Counted from the first letter of the stretch, positions 1 to 8,518 are shown. The stretch is DNA of 64,000 nucleotides from Ga0077527 sp964433345 (GCA_964433345.1 CAYSQJ010000001.1:496001-560000), one strand, 5' to 3'. A program made the numbers and translations. Notes: generated by a model not told the origin, from the letters alone.

Positions 1-2
1 GG

Positions 3-680
3 CCGGACGGCCTGCGTTGCCGCGTGCAGCAGACCATCCGCTCACCCGCGAGCCTGCACTCCGGCAAGGGCGTCGCATTCCCGGACAGCGCGCTCTCCCC
101 CGGACGGCTTGCTCCCGGCGACGAGGCCGCGCTGCAGTTCGCGCTTGAGCAAGCCGACGGAGTGGGCGTGTCGTTCATCGCTGCCGCAAACGACGTGGCC
201 CTGATCGGCGAGCGCATCCGCAGCAGCGGCAGGCCGGGCTTCGGCATGATCCTGAAGCTCGAGACCCGGGCAGCGCTCGACAACCTGCCCGAAATCCTGT
301 TCGAAGCCATGAAGTACGATCCGGTCGGGCTGATGATCGCGCGTGGCGATCTGGCGGTGGAACTGTCGTTCGAACGGCTGGCCGAAATGCAGGAGGAACT
401 GCTGTGGTTTGGCGAGGCCTGCCATCTTCCGGTAGTGTGGGCGACACAGGTACTCGACTCGGTGACGCACTCCGGACTGCCTACCCGCGCCGAGGTTACC
501 GACGCCGCGATGGCGATGCGTGCCGAATGCGTCATGCTCAACAAGGGTGAGCATGTCACAACGGCGGTAAAGATGCTCGCCGACATCATTCGCAAGATGG
601 AGGCGCACCAGTACAAAAAGCGCTCGCTCTACCGCCGGCTTGCGCTGGCGCGCAACGGAGCAGTGGAGACAGCGGATTGA
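3..680 (+). CDS. pyruvate kinase-like protein, 3' part (5' end outside window)
   Basis: The reading frame is open from the window edge, so this is the C-terminal part of a longer gene. It carries the end of a pyruvate-kinase barrel: a KLETRAALDNLPEIL segment, then MIARGDLAVE (the GDLxVE substrate/metal region), then WATQVLDSV..GLPTRAEVTDAAMA, matching the ATQMLES..PTRAEVSD block of the family. The protein stops about 35 residues after MLNKGEH, where classical pyruvate kinases continue with a regulatory C-terminal domain of roughly 120 residues, so that domain is absent. It therefore resembles the short pyruvate-kinase-like proteins of proteobacteria rather than PykA/PykF. Converting phosphoenolpyruvate to pyruvate is the family reaction; activity here is inferred. 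Confidence 0.8.
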   Translation, partial: PDGLRCRVQQTIRSPASLHSGKGVAFPDSALSPGRLAPGDEAALQFALEQADGVGVSFIAAANDVALIGERIRSSGRPGFGMILKLETRAALDNLPEILFEAMKYDPVGLMIARGDLAVELSFERLAEMQEELLWFGEACHLPVVWATQVLDSVTHSGLPTRAEVTDAAMAMRAECVMLNKGEHVTTAVKMLADIIRKMEAHQYKKRSLYRRLALARNGAVETAD

Positions 681-711
681 ACGGCGGCGCGGCCGTACCG
701 ATTCAGGCATC

Positions 712-1272
712 ATGGGGTTCTTTATGAAGCTGCCCGAAAACTCATTGTTCGCGATCCTGCAGCGCCAGAGCTGGTGGGTGAGTGCGCTGGTTGCGCTCGC
801 CACCTTCGCGGTGGTGCAGAATTTCATGGCCTGGGGCTACGCGCTGTTTGCCACCCTGCCCTTCATCGTGATCACGCTGATGGTTGCCTGGAAACAGGCC
901 TTCGGGCCCAAGGGTGCGCGGGTGGAGAAAGCGCTGGAGAAGATCCGCAACATGGCCTGGGAGGATTTTGCACAGGCGCTGGAGCGGGGATACAAGGCGG
1001 AGGGCTACACCGTGAAGCGGGTCGAAGGTGTGGCGGATTTCGAGCTGGAGAAGCTGGGTTACCTGACGCTGGTGAGCGCGCGGCGCTGGAAGGCTGGGCG
1101 TACGGGCATCGAGCCGCTGAGGGAGCTCGCGGTGGCCGGCGAGCAGCGTGAAGCGAGGGAATGCCAGTATGCGGTGGCGGGGGAGCTGACGGAACAGGCG
1201 CGGGCCTTCGCGAAGCAGAAGGGCGTGAAACTGGTGGAGGGCGCGGAGCTGTCAAGCCTGGTTCGCGGATAG
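712..1272 (+). CDS. membrane protein with degenerate Mrr-type restriction endonuclease domain
   Basis: A 186-residue protein if translation starts at the ATG at 712; an in-frame ATG four codons later is also possible. Two hydrophobic segments (about residues 20-38 and 42-60) form a membrane hairpin. The rest follows the Mrr_cat pattern: MAWEDFAQALERGYKAEGY, then VADFELEKLGYLTLV, then a C-terminal EQARAFAKQKGVKLVEG that matches the A-x-x-FA..I.L.DG ending of the family. The Q-x-K that normally follows the catalytic Asp is replaced by S122-A-R124, so nuclease activity is doubtful. It lies 31 bp after the pyruvate-kinase-like gene in the same direction. The role is unknown. Confidence 0.7.
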   Translation: MGFFMKLPENSLFAILQRQSWWVSALVALATFAVVQNFMAWGYALFATLPFIVITLMVAWKQAFGPKGARVEKALEKIRNMAWEDFAQALERGYKAEGYTVKRVEGVADFELEKLGYLTLVSARRWKAGRTGIEPLRELAVAGEQREARECQYAVAGELTEQARAFAKQKGVKLVEGAELSSLVRG

Positions 1273-1428
1273 ACCCGGGGGCGAACAGGGTCGGTTCACA
1301 CTGCCAGCCCGGACTGAATCCGGATCCGTTTTGACCGCGCTGGAAAACTTTTCGGAAATCCGATGGTCGCATCACAATAAAACCTGCCCTTCGCCGGCGG
1401 GCAGATTGACACCACAGGAGGGGAAGAC

Positions 1429-2046
1429 ATGCCAATCGGCAATTCCGGAATTGCAGGTGCTCCGCTGCATGAGGATGAGGAGCCCGAACTCAAGGAAGTT
1501 GTCATGGGCCTGCACTGGGACCCGTCTGAAGGCGCCGTGAATGTGCATCCGGAGAATCTGGATGCCCTGTGCGTCCTGTTCGATCAGGAGCAGCAGATCG
1601 TCGAAACAATCCATCCGGGCAACCCGCGCAGCAGCAACGGCAGCGTCGTCCATACCGGCGACTCGCGAACCGGTGCGAGCCAATGGGACGATGAAAGGAT
1701 TTTCGTTTTTCTCGAGGCCTTGCCGGCGAATGTCACGACTCTCGTGTTCATCGTGGCCAGTGCGACCGGCAAGCCCATCCGGGAGGCCCGTGGCGCCTCC
1801 TGTCACATCAGTGATCACGCCACCGAGTACCAGTGGGTCAACATGGAGCTGACGACACTCGACACGCAAACGACTTACTGCGTCGCCACGCTCTCCCGCA
1901 GCCTGACAGGCTGGGAAATATCTTCGACCGCGCAGGGCATCAGCGGCGAACTCGAGGCACAATCACCCGCCCTGGCCGCGTTGCGGCAGCTCGACTCCGC
2001 GCGCAGGCAGGAATTGATCCGGGCATCGGGCATCAAGCCGGAGTAA
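1429..2046 (+). CDS. TerD-domain protein
   Basis: A 205-residue cytoplasmic protein with no signal peptide. A strong Shine-Dalgarno (AGGAGGGG) sits just before the ATG at 1429. The core LHWDP, ALCVLFD, IHPGNPRSSNGSVVHTGDS and DDERIFVFLEALPANVTTLVFIV follows the TerD fold, in which the conserved Asp residues (the HTGDS and WDDE stretches) bind calcium. TerD proteins are associated with tellurite, stress and phage resistance, usually in terZABCDEF clusters. This one stands alone, with no other ter gene nearby, so its function cannot be inferred from context. The last 40 residues are an Ala/Leu-rich tail outside the domain. Confidence 0.8.
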   Translation: MPIGNSGIAGAPLHEDEEPELKEVVMGLHWDPSEGAVNVHPENLDALCVLFDQEQQIVETIHPGNPRSSNGSVVHTGDSRTGASQWDDERIFVFLEALPANVTTLVFIVASATGKPIREARGASCHISDHATEYQWVNMELTTLDTQTTYCVATLSRSLTGWEISSTAQGISGELEAQSPALAALRQLDSARRQELIRASGIKPE

Positions 2047-2127
2047 GCTGCTCAGCTCGGCAGCGGGGTGAGCGGCGACGTCCAGGCCAGGACGAAGTGC
2101 CCGGAGAAACGGGCAAGGCCCGGGCTG

Positions 2128-3282
2128 TCATCGCGCGGCGAATTCCTTCAGCACTCTCATGTCGGGCGCAAAGCCGATGCCCGGCGCATCGCTCAGCGTG
2201 ACGACACCTTCGGTCACCGTGATGTCCGCGCGCATCAGTCGTTCGCGCAGGGGATTCGGATTGGCATCCCACTCGCCCCAGCCCTTGCCACCGGCTGCGC
2301 CGAGCAGATTCAGCGAGGCCATCAGCCCGACCGAGCTGCCCAGCCAGTGCGGACAGAACTGCAGGCCCGCCGCGATGGCGCGCCGCCCCAGCGGCAGGCA
2401 TTCGGTGATGCCGCCCCACTTGCCCATGTCGGGCTGCAGGAAACGCAGCGCGCCGCTGTCGACCAAGGTGTCAAACGCTGCGCGTTCGCGGACATTCTCG
2501 CCGGCCGCCAGAGGCAGGGCGCTGCGGCCGGCCAGCGCCTGCCATGCGGCGACCGGCTCATCGGCGGCGAGCGGCTCCTCCATCCACAGCGGTTCGAATT
2601 CCGCGAATGTCGCGATGGCCTGCTGCGCCTGTTCGAGCGTCCAGCGCTGGTTGGCGTCGTACATCAGCCGGCCGGATGCGCCGAGCAGGGTCCTGAGTTC
2701 CGCGGAATTCTTCAGGTCCGTTGCCGGGTCCGCGCCGACCTTGAGCTTTACGGCGCGGAATCCGTTTTGCAGTGCCCGCGCGGCCAGCGGGCCGGGCTCG
2801 TCGGGACTAAGGCCGCTGGCATAGACCTTGACCCGCGAGACCCCGCCGAAGTACTGCCACAGCGGTTTGCCCATGCGCTTCGCCACCAAATCCCACAGCG
2901 CGTTGTCGATGCCGGCGGTGATCTGCGCAAAGGGGCCATGCTCGCCGCTGGTGATCGAGGGAATGCGCAGCGCCTGTTCCAGCGCGCGGAACACCGCCTC
3001 CGGGCCCGCAAACTCGCGGCCGGCGATGATCGGCGCCGCAACCAGGTTGACGAGATCGGCGCGATGCTGCGCGCCGCGGGGCGGGTAGTTGCACCACACC
3101 TCGCCCCAGCCCTCGGCGCCCTCATCATCGGTGACCCGGATCAGCAGGGCACTGCGCGAAGTCAGCGTGCGCCAGGAATTCCTGACTGGCTTGGCGATCG
3201 GTGCTTCCAGCACAAAGGTGCTGATCTCGCCGATGCGGATCGGCGCGGCAAGGCCGGAGGCCGTGAGATCAACGGTGCTCAT
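2128..3282 (-). CDS. enolase-superfamily (mandelate racemase/muconate lactonizing) enzyme
   Basis: A 384-residue protein of normal family length. The N-terminal capping domain covers about residues 15-130 and the barrel the rest. K179-L-K181 is the KxK catalytic motif; D209, E235 (MEEP) and E262 (AGEN) are the expected magnesium ligands; H312 (PHW) is the likely second acid/base. This is the mandelate racemase/MLE layout, in which a proton is taken alpha to a carboxylate on a sugar acid or cycloisomerisation substrate. The substrate cannot be named from sequence. It is divergent from the TauD-type dioxygenase at 3465, with about 180 bp between the two starts, so the two may share a control region. 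Confidence 0.88.
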   Translation of the reverse strand: MSTVDLTASGLAAPIRIGEISTFVLEAPIAKPVRNSWRTLTSRSALLIRVTDDEGAEGWGEVWCNYPPRGAQHRADLVNLVAAPIIAGREFAGPEAVFRALEQALRIPSITSGEHGPFAQITAGIDNALWDLVAKRMGKPLWQYFGGVSRVKVYASGLSPDEPGPLAARALQNGFRAVKLKVGADPATDLKNSAELRTLLGASGRLMYDANQRWTLEQAQQAIATFAEFEPLWMEEPLAADEPVAAWQALAGRSALPLAAGENVRERAAFDTLVDSGALRFLQPDMGKWGGITECLPLGRRAIAAGLQFCPHWLGSSVGLMASLNLLGAAGGKGWGEWDANPNPLRERLMRADITVTEGVVTLSDAPGIGFAPDMRVLKEFAAR

Positions 3283-3464
3283 GATTTTCCCGGATACGTT
3301 TTTCAGGCATGGTTTGATCTTACTTTACATTTACACGGCCGCTGTTCACTCGCAGGCCCGGGAATCCGGGCTGTGTAACAATGGTCAGCGCAGGCACTCG
3401 CAGGTGGCACACAGACGCGGGTCCGCCGGCAGCCCGGCCTTGCTATTTCGTTACTGGAGAAACC

Positions 3465-4358
3465 ATGGATTCCATCGCGTCACGCATCACCGTCAAGCGC
3501 CTGCACCCGCTGTTCGTGGCCGAGGTGACCGGCATCGATCTGAAGGGGCCCCTGTCGCGCGAGGATTTCCGGGTGATCTGGGACGCATTCAACGAGCACC
3601 AGATCCTCGTCTTCCGCGACCAGCATTTCGACGACGAATCGCAGATCGCTTTCTGCCGCCACTTCGGCGAACTCGAAACCATGATCGCGCACCCCGGCAA
3701 CGACTGGAATCCCGGGCACATCTCGGTCATGACCAATCTCGGCAAGGACGGCAATTTCCTGCCGCCGGAGCATCCGGCGATGCAGCACCGCGCGCGCAAC
3801 GAGGACTGGCACAGCGACAGCTCCTTCAAGCCGGTGGCGGCGCTGGCCTCGATGCTCGCGGCGCGCATCGTGCCGCCGGTCGGCGGCAATACCGATTTCG
3901 CCAGCGCCAGGGCGGCATATGCGGACCTGCCCGCGGAACGCAAGGCTGCGCTGGAGGGCATGACGGCACTGCACCGCATGACGCTGCGGGATGCCGACAA
4001 CGACAAGGGTTACAAGGAAGAAGACAAAAAGCGCCATGTCGTCACCCATCCGCTGGTCCGCGCCAATCCGGTCAACGGCCGCAAGGCGCTCTACGTCGGC
4101 GCCCACGCGCAGGAGATTGTCGGCATGCCGCCGGAGGAAGGCGCCAGGCTGATCGAAGAGTTGACCGCGTACTGCACTCAAGCGCAGTACGTCTACAGCC
4201 ACCACTGGCGGGACGGCGATGCCGTGCTCTGGGACAACCGCTGCACGCTGCACCGCGCGACGCCGTTCGACAACAAGAAATACAAACGCAAGCTGCACCG
4301 CACGACCATTGCCGGCAAGTCACCCGACAGCGCGTTTGCGACGATGCCGGGGCAGTAA
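3465..4358 (+). CDS. TauD/TfdA-family Fe(II)/2-oxoglutarate dioxygenase
   Basis: A 297-residue cytoplasmic enzyme. The start at 3465 is chosen because GGAGAAACC precedes it and conserved sequence begins about ten residues later; an upstream in-frame ATG at 3381 would add an unconserved leader. The iron facial triad is visible as H116-x-D118 (WHSD) and H263 (TLHRA); R279 in KLHRTT is the expected 2-oxoglutarate carboxylate ligand. Members oxidise taurine, 2,4-D and related substrates with release of CO2 and succinate. With the divergent enolase-superfamily gene it suggests a small catabolic unit. The specific substrate is not inferable. Confidence 0.9.
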   Translation: MDSIASRITVKRLHPLFVAEVTGIDLKGPLSREDFRVIWDAFNEHQILVFRDQHFDDESQIAFCRHFGELETMIAHPGNDWNPGHISVMTNLGKDGNFLPPEHPAMQHRARNEDWHSDSSFKPVAALASMLAARIVPPVGGNTDFASARAAYADLPAERKAALEGMTALHRMTLRDADNDKGYKEEDKKRHVVTHPLVRANPVNGRKALYVGAHAQEIVGMPPEEGARLIEELTAYCTQAQYVYSHHWRDGDAVLWDNRCTLHRATPFDNKKYKRKLHRTTIAGKSPDSAFATMPGQ

Positions 4359-4510
4359 AAACCCGGCCCCCCGGGCGAAGGTGCGCGGTACGCGGTGCCA
4401 CATGCTCCGTGATGCGCTGGTTAACGGCGCGTGACCTCAATCGTTGATGGTTGATGAGACGACCCGCCTGGCGGGCGGCCACAGCGAACGATTGGGTGTA
4501 TTAAGGATGC

Positions 4511-4536
4511 ATTTAAAAACAATGACTTATAAATAA
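4511..4536 (+). repeat. dispersed AT-rich element, copy 1
   Basis: The stretch TTTAAAAACAATGACTTATA is a near copy of the minus-strand reading of the copies at 6001 and 37557 (TTTAAAAACAAATACTTA). It sits in the intergenic space before the toxin gene in otherwise GC-rich DNA. Confidence 0.6.
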
Positions 4537-4572
4537 CCCCCGGGTGCGACTGCCGAGCGAATATACCTGTTC

Positions 4573-4965
4573 ATGTATAATCCACGAAAACCGGGCACCG
4601 AGAAACCACTGCACTGGATAGGCAGCAGCCATAAAGATCTCATGGCGTTACCGACCGGGATCCGGCGTTTCTTCGGATTTGCCTTGTCCCTGGCGCAGGC
4701 CGGCGACCGGCACGATGCGGCCAAGGTGCTGAAAGTTTTCGGTGGTGCAGGTGTGCTGGAGGTAGTCGAAGACGACAGTGCGGGCACGTATCGCGCGGTC
4801 TACACCGTGAAGTTCGAGGAAGCCGTGTTCGTGCTTCACTGCTTCCAGAAAAAGAGCAAGCGCGGCATCGCTACACCGAAGGAAGACATGGATATCATCA
4901 GCGCAAGGCTTAAAGTGGCGGAAGCACTGGCGCGGGAGTTGCGAAATGAAAAAACGGCAAATTGA
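4573..4965 (+). CDS. toxin of a type II toxin-antitoxin system (HigB/RelE-like, phage Gp49-like family)
   Basis: A 130-residue protein matching the phage-derived Gp49/HigB-like family: KPLHWIGSSHKDLMALP near the N-terminus, FGFALSLAQAG, KVFGGAGVLEVVEDD, TYRAVYTVKF and the terminal FQKKSKRGIATPKEDMDII. These toxins are ribosome-dependent mRNA interferases; RGIATP is the most conserved family signature. The ATG at 4573 has no clear Shine-Dalgarno, and TATAC-N8-GTATA (4562-4579) is a dyad overlapping the start codon that could serve autoregulation. It overlaps the antitoxin gene by 20 bp, with the toxin first, as in higBA. Confidence 0.85.
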   Translation: MYNPRKPGTEKPLHWIGSSHKDLMALPTGIRRFFGFALSLAQAGDRHDAAKVLKVFGGAGVLEVVEDDSAGTYRAVYTVKFEEAVFVLHCFQKKSKRGIATPKEDMDIISARLKVAEALARELRNEKTAN

Positions 4966-5278
4966 AGGCGTCGAAGTCCGGCGCGGTTCCGGTAACGTGT
5001 ATGCCGATCTCGGGCTGCCCGATGCCGGGGAACTCAAGATCAAGACCGGGCTCGTCATCGAGATCCGCAAGGCCATACGCGAACTCGGGCTTACGCAACA
5101 GCAAGCCGCCAGGCGCATGGGACTCACACAGCCCAAAGTGTCGGGCATCCTGCGCGGCGATCTCAGCAACGTGTCGGAGCGCAAGCTGATGGATTGCCTG
5201 ACGCGGCTGGGTTACGACATCGAAATCAGCGTTCGGCCGGCCAAGGCCAAGGTGGGGCATCTGGTGCTGGCGGCGTAA
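4946..5278 (+). CDS. XRE-family antitoxin of the HigBA-like pair
   Basis: A 110-residue DNA-binding protein starting inside the 3' end of the toxin gene (20-bp overlap), with GGGAG before the ATG. A helix-turn-helix occupies about residues 45-85: ELGLTQQQAARRMGLTQPKVSGILRGDLSNVS. This is the HigA-like XRE group with an N-terminal strand and the common C-terminal LGYDIEISV ending. It should neutralise the preceding toxin and repress the operon by binding near the start at 4573. The pair is flanked by an AT-rich repeat and may have been acquired. Confidence 0.88.
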   Translation: MKKRQIEGVEVRRGSGNVYADLGLPDAGELKIKTGLVIEIRKAIRELGLTQQQAARRMGLTQPKVSGILRGDLSNVSERKLMDCLTRLGYDIEISVRPAKAKVGHLVLAA

Positions 5279-5402
5279 GTGGGGGTGGTGCACCCCCCGC
5301 CTCTTTGATTTTCGGGCTGTACGCGCCCCGCATGGTTGGAGGATCAGGGCAAACTTGGGGCCAATCCCGGGCGAAGTAAGTGCGTAATCCCGCTGCGCGC
5401 CC

Positions 5403-5972
5403 TTACCGCAGCGTCGCGAGGAACTGCCCGAAGTACACCAGCCCCTGCGGCCACACGCCGAGCATCGACGCAGAACCGAGATGGCCGTTCATGCCGGCGT
5501 CGAAAAACATCGAGCCCCAGGCCTGCGCGAACTGCTGCGCGCGCTCGAAGCTGACACGGTCGTCATCGCGGCTGGCAACCACCGCCGAGGGGTAGGGCAG
5601 GCGCTTGAGGATCATGCCGCCGAAGCCCTGCAGCGGACTGACCGTGCCCGGCGGCAGCGGCCGGTCGCGATCGCTCGGCGCCACAAAAAACACCCCCGCG
5701 ATTTTTTTAGCGAGTTCGGGCTGCTCGAAGCTCCACTTCACCACCAGCGTCGTGCCGGCGCTGTGCGGCACCAGCACCACCGGTTTCGGCGCACGCATCA
5801 CATAATCGCTGAGCGTTGCGGCCCATACGTCATAGACCGGATGATCCCAGTCCGCCTGCTGCACGCGCACGAAATCCGGAAAGGCGCGCTCCCAGTGGGT
5901 ATGCCAGTGATCCGGCCCCGAGCCGTTGAGGCCGGGATGGATCAGCACGGAGTAATCATTGACGGTCGGCAT
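5403..5972 (-). CDS. RBBP9/YdeN-family serine hydrolase
   Basis: A 189-residue alpha/beta hydrolase. The N-terminus VLIHPGLNGSGPDHWHTHWE is the signature of the RBBP9/YdeN group. The nucleophile is probably S71 in PHSAG, where the first Gly of GxSxG is Pro; the Asp is in the ASRDDDRVS strand and the His in NGHLGS near residue 162. These enzymes are small esterases of poorly known substrate. No signal peptide is visible. The gene is isolated, with a copy of the AT-rich dispersed repeat about 30 bp upstream of its start. Confidence 0.83.
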   Translation of the reverse strand: MPTVNDYSVLIHPGLNGSGPDHWHTHWERAFPDFVRVQQADWDHPVYDVWAATLSDYVMRAPKPVVLVPHSAGTTLVVKWSFEQPELAKKIAGVFFVAPSDRDRPLPPGTVSPLQGFGGMILKRLPYPSAVVASRDDDRVSFERAQQFAQAWGSMFFDAGMNGHLGSASMLGVWPQGLVYFGQFLATLR

Positions 5973-6000
5973 GCGGTTACGCTGCGGCCGCTATATGAAT

Positions 6001-6035
6001 GTTTGTAAGTATTTGTTTTTAAACAACTTTTTTAT
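6001..6035 (-). repeat. dispersed AT-rich element, copy 2
   Basis: TAAGTATTTGTTTTTAAACA followed by ACTTTTT is identical over about 27 bp to the copy at 37557. It lies between the hydrolase start (5972) and the end of the permease gene (6119). Confidence 0.8.
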
Positions 6036-6118
6036 GCTCACCAATCTCACGCGAATTCTTCCTCTGCCTGCGGCCTCGACACCAGGATGCTCGCCCTTGC
6101 AGCAATGCATCTTGCCGC

Positions 6119-7591
6119 TCAGTAATACCCCAGCAATCCCCACCACAGGCTGCCCACCACCACCAGCAGCGCGAGGTTGACCAGGCTCAGCACGAAGCCG
6201 GCGATCCACCATTCGTTCAAAGTGGTGTAACCCGAACCGAAAATGATCGGCGAGGTGCCGGTCGCGTAGTGCGTCAGCGACATCATCAGCGACGACGAGA
6301 AGGCGAGGATCAGCGCAAACAGCATCGGCGGCGCGCCCAGCGCCACGCCGGCGGTGAAGAAGGCCGCGAACATCGCGGTGATGTGCGCCGTGGTGCTCGC
6401 AAAAAAGTAATGCGCGTAGAAATACACCGCGACCAGGATGGTGCAGGCGCCGATCCAGCCCAGACCGAGGCCGCCGATCGCCTCCTTGATCGTCAGCGAG
6501 AACCAGGCGATCAGCCCGAGCTTGCCGAGAAAGGTCGCCATCATCACCAGCGCGGCGAACCAGATCAGCGTATCCCAGGCGCTCTTCGCCTTCAGCACAT
6601 CCTCCCACTCCAGCACGCCGCTGAGCAGCAGCAGCGACAGCCCTATCCAGGCCGTGGTCGTGGCGTCGAGGTTGAAGGCGGGCCCGAAGAGCATCGCCGG
6701 CACGCCCGCCCACATCAGCAGCATCAGGCCGAGCACTCCCAGCGTCAGCTTCTCCGCGGGCCTCATCGGGCCCATCTTCGCCAGCTCCGACTGCGCCAGG
6801 TCGCGGGCGTTGGGCGTCTTGCGGATTTCCGGCGGGTAGATCAGGAAGACCACCAGCGGCATCACCAGCAGCATCGCAAGCCCGGGCAGCAGCGCCGCCA
6901 TCGCCCATTGCGCCCAGGTGATTTTGATCTCGAGGTTAGTGGCCTTGGCGACCAGGTCGACGATCAGCGGGTTGGGCGCGGTCGCGGTGATGAACATCGC
7001 CGAGGTGATCGGGTTGGTGTTGTAGTTGACCAGCGCGAGGTAGCGGCCGATTTTTTTGGAGGTGCCCAGGTCCGGACTGGAGCCGAAGGCATCCGCGATC
7101 GAGCGCATGATCGGGTGGATGATGGCGCCGCCGCGCGCGGTGTTGCTCGGCGTGACCGGCGCGATCACCAGCTCGGAGAACACCAGGCTGTAGCCCACGC
7201 CCAGCGAACTCTTGCCGAACAGCGAAATGAAATAAAAGCCGATGCGGGTGCCCAGCCCGGTCTTGGTCAGCGCCACCGAGATCATGATCGCCACGGCGAT
7301 CAGCCAGATCAGCGGGTTGGCAAAGCCGCTCAGCGCGTCGGCGATGGCCGCGGCCGGCCTGCCCGGGTTGGTGACCTGGGTGATCGCCACCAGCGCTATG
7401 GCGATCATCGACAGCGCCCCGATCGGCATCGCCTTGCCGATGATGGCGGCGATGGTCGCGACAAACAGCGCCAGCAGATGCCAGGCCTCCGGCTTGACCT
7501 GGGCCGGGGCCGGAATGACGAACCAGATCAGCAGGCCGATGCCGATGGCAACCGCGGACGGGATCAGCCTGGGGCGGGAGGATTCGGTCAT
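6119..7591 (-). CDS. DASS-family (SLC13/CitT-like) anion:sodium or antiport permease
   Basis: A 490-residue inner-membrane protein with about 12-14 hydrophobic segments. The conserved SNTARGGAI near residue 150 and the second hairpin TGTSPIIFGSGY near residue 455 correspond to the two SNT/T-containing substrate and sodium motifs of divalent anion symporters. The VNYNTNPITSAMFITATAPNPL block is typical of the CitT/TtdT subgroup that exchanges tartrate, citrate or succinate. The substrate is probably a C4 or C6 carboxylate. It precedes the bicupin gene in the opposite order on the same strand: the bicupin ends at 7628 and the permease starts at 7591, so they could be co-transcribed. Confidence 0.88.
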   Translation of the reverse strand: MTESSRPRLIPSAVAIGIGLLIWFVIPAPAQVKPEAWHLLALFVATIAAIIGKAMPIGALSMIAIALVAITQVTNPGRPAAAIADALSGFANPLIWLIAVAIMISVALTKTGLGTRIGFYFISLFGKSSLGVGYSLVFSELVIAPVTPSNTARGGAIIHPIMRSIADAFGSSPDLGTSKKIGRYLALVNYNTNPITSAMFITATAPNPLIVDLVAKATNLEIKITWAQWAMAALLPGLAMLLVMPLVVFLIYPPEIRKTPNARDLAQSELAKMGPMRPAEKLTLGVLGLMLLMWAGVPAMLFGPAFNLDATTTAWIGLSLLLLSGVLEWEDVLKAKSAWDTLIWFAALVMMATFLGKLGLIAWFSLTIKEAIGGLGLGWIGACTILVAVYFYAHYFFASTTAHITAMFAAFFTAGVALGAPPMLFALILAFSSSLMMSLTHYATGTSPIIFGSGYTTLNEWWIAGFVLSLVNLALLVVVGSLWWGLLGYY

Positions 7592-7627
7592 GGCCAGTCC
7601 TTTACTGTTCTGTGCCGCTGCGGGATC

Positions 7628-8308
7628 TTAGCCCGGCAGCGGAATGTACGGCGCATCGATGGCGCCGACCTTGACATAGATCAGCGCGCCTTCGGGCCCG
7701 GTGTACGGCGTGTGGCGGCTCCAGCGCGGATTGCGCAGCCAGCTGCCGGCGGGATATTCGCCGTCTTCATCGCGGAACACGCCTTCGAGCACGAGGATCT
7801 CCTCACCGCCGGGATGGGTGTGCATGCTGAATTGCGTCTGCGGCGCCCAGCGCACCAGCGCCGTGCTGACGCCGTTGTGTTCATGCAGCGGCAGCACGGT
7901 GAGACCCGGGACCAGCCCGGGCCGCCACGCGGCCGTTGAAGTCGCGATGCGCACCGGCGTCAGATCACTGGCCGCGAACTGCCAGAGTTTGACGAACAGC
8001 GTGCAGCCTTCGCGCGAGAACGGCGCGTGGCGCGTGCCCGGCGGGTTGCGCAGATAAGTGCCCGCCGGATAATCGCCGTGTTCATCCGAGAACACGCCGT
8101 CGAGTACGAGGATCTCCTCGCCGCCGTGATGCACATGTTCATCAAAGCGTGAACCTGCGGCGTAACGCACGATGCTGGTGGCGCGTGCGATCTCATCACC
8201 GACCCGGTCGAGCATGCGCCGGTCCACGCCGGGCAAGGGGGAGGGCGTCCATGCGGCATCGGCGGCGTGCTGCACGACGCGGAGGCGGAAGTCGTGGTTG
8301 AGGTTCAT
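7628..8308 (-). CDS. bicupin protein (ChrR-like cupin)
   Basis: A 226-residue protein made of two cupin repeats. The first has HVHHGGEEILVLDGVFSDEHG and RHAPF, the second HTHPGGEEILVLEGVFRDEDG and RHTPY, each providing the His-x-His, Glu and distal His metal ligands. The two halves are clearly duplicates of each other. This resembles the ChrR anti-sigma cupin domain but lacks a zinc-binding anti-sigma N-terminus, so an enzymatic or sensor role is more likely. It lies 36 bp upstream of the DASS permease in the same direction. Confidence 0.82.
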   Translation of the reverse strand: MNLNHDFRLRVVQHAADAAWTPSPLPGVDRRMLDRVGDEIARATSIVRYAAGSRFDEHVHHGGEEILVLDGVFSDEHGDYPAGTYLRNPPGTRHAPFSREGCTLFVKLWQFAASDLTPVRIATSTAAWRPGLVPGLTVLPLHEHNGVSTALVRWAPQTQFSMHTHPGGEEILVLEGVFRDEDGEYPAGSWLRNPRWSRHTPYTGPEGALIYVKVGAIDAPYIPLPG

Positions 8309-8402
8309 GTGGCCATTCGACGGGAAACAGCATTAGCCAGCGGGATGGAGGGGCGAGTAATCAATGGTGTCTGACCCCACTTATTTATTTAAGCTGGTGG
8401 AG

Positions 8403-8488
8403 GGGGTGAACTGGCGAGGCTGGTTCGCGGGTAGATCCGGAAGAACAACCGGGCAACTGACCCGGGGCAAGCAGTGTCAGTTCACCCC
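8403..8488. repeat. inverted repeat in a gene-free stretch
   Basis: An 11-bp perfect inverted repeat, GGGGTGAACTG (8403-8413) and CAGTTCACCCC (8478-8488), brackets a GC-rich segment. The stretch 8309-8573 otherwise holds no supported gene. Inside it, CTGGTTCGCGGGTAGATCCG (8419-8438) closely matches bases 1258-1277. This could be a REP-like or miniature-element remnant; no transposase is visible. Confidence 0.4.
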
Positions 8489-8494
8489 GTTCCC

Positions 8495-8518
8495 ATATAA
8501 CGCAAGCAGATCATTTCC
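8495..8518 (-). repeat. weak copy of the dispersed AT-rich element
   Basis: ATATAACGCAAGCAGATCAT resembles ATATAACATAAGCAATTGAT at 46881 (about 15 of 20 positions). It is a divergent, low-confidence member of the family. Confidence 0.3.

Noticed and set aside
4576..4581. TATAAT inside the first codons of the toxin gene as a -10 element
   Set aside because: It would place the transcript start after the only plausible start codon, and no -35 is present.
6269..7939. 556-residue plus-strand frame opposite the DASS permease
   Set aside because: Repetitive Arg/Gln/His-rich shadow of a membrane-protein gene.
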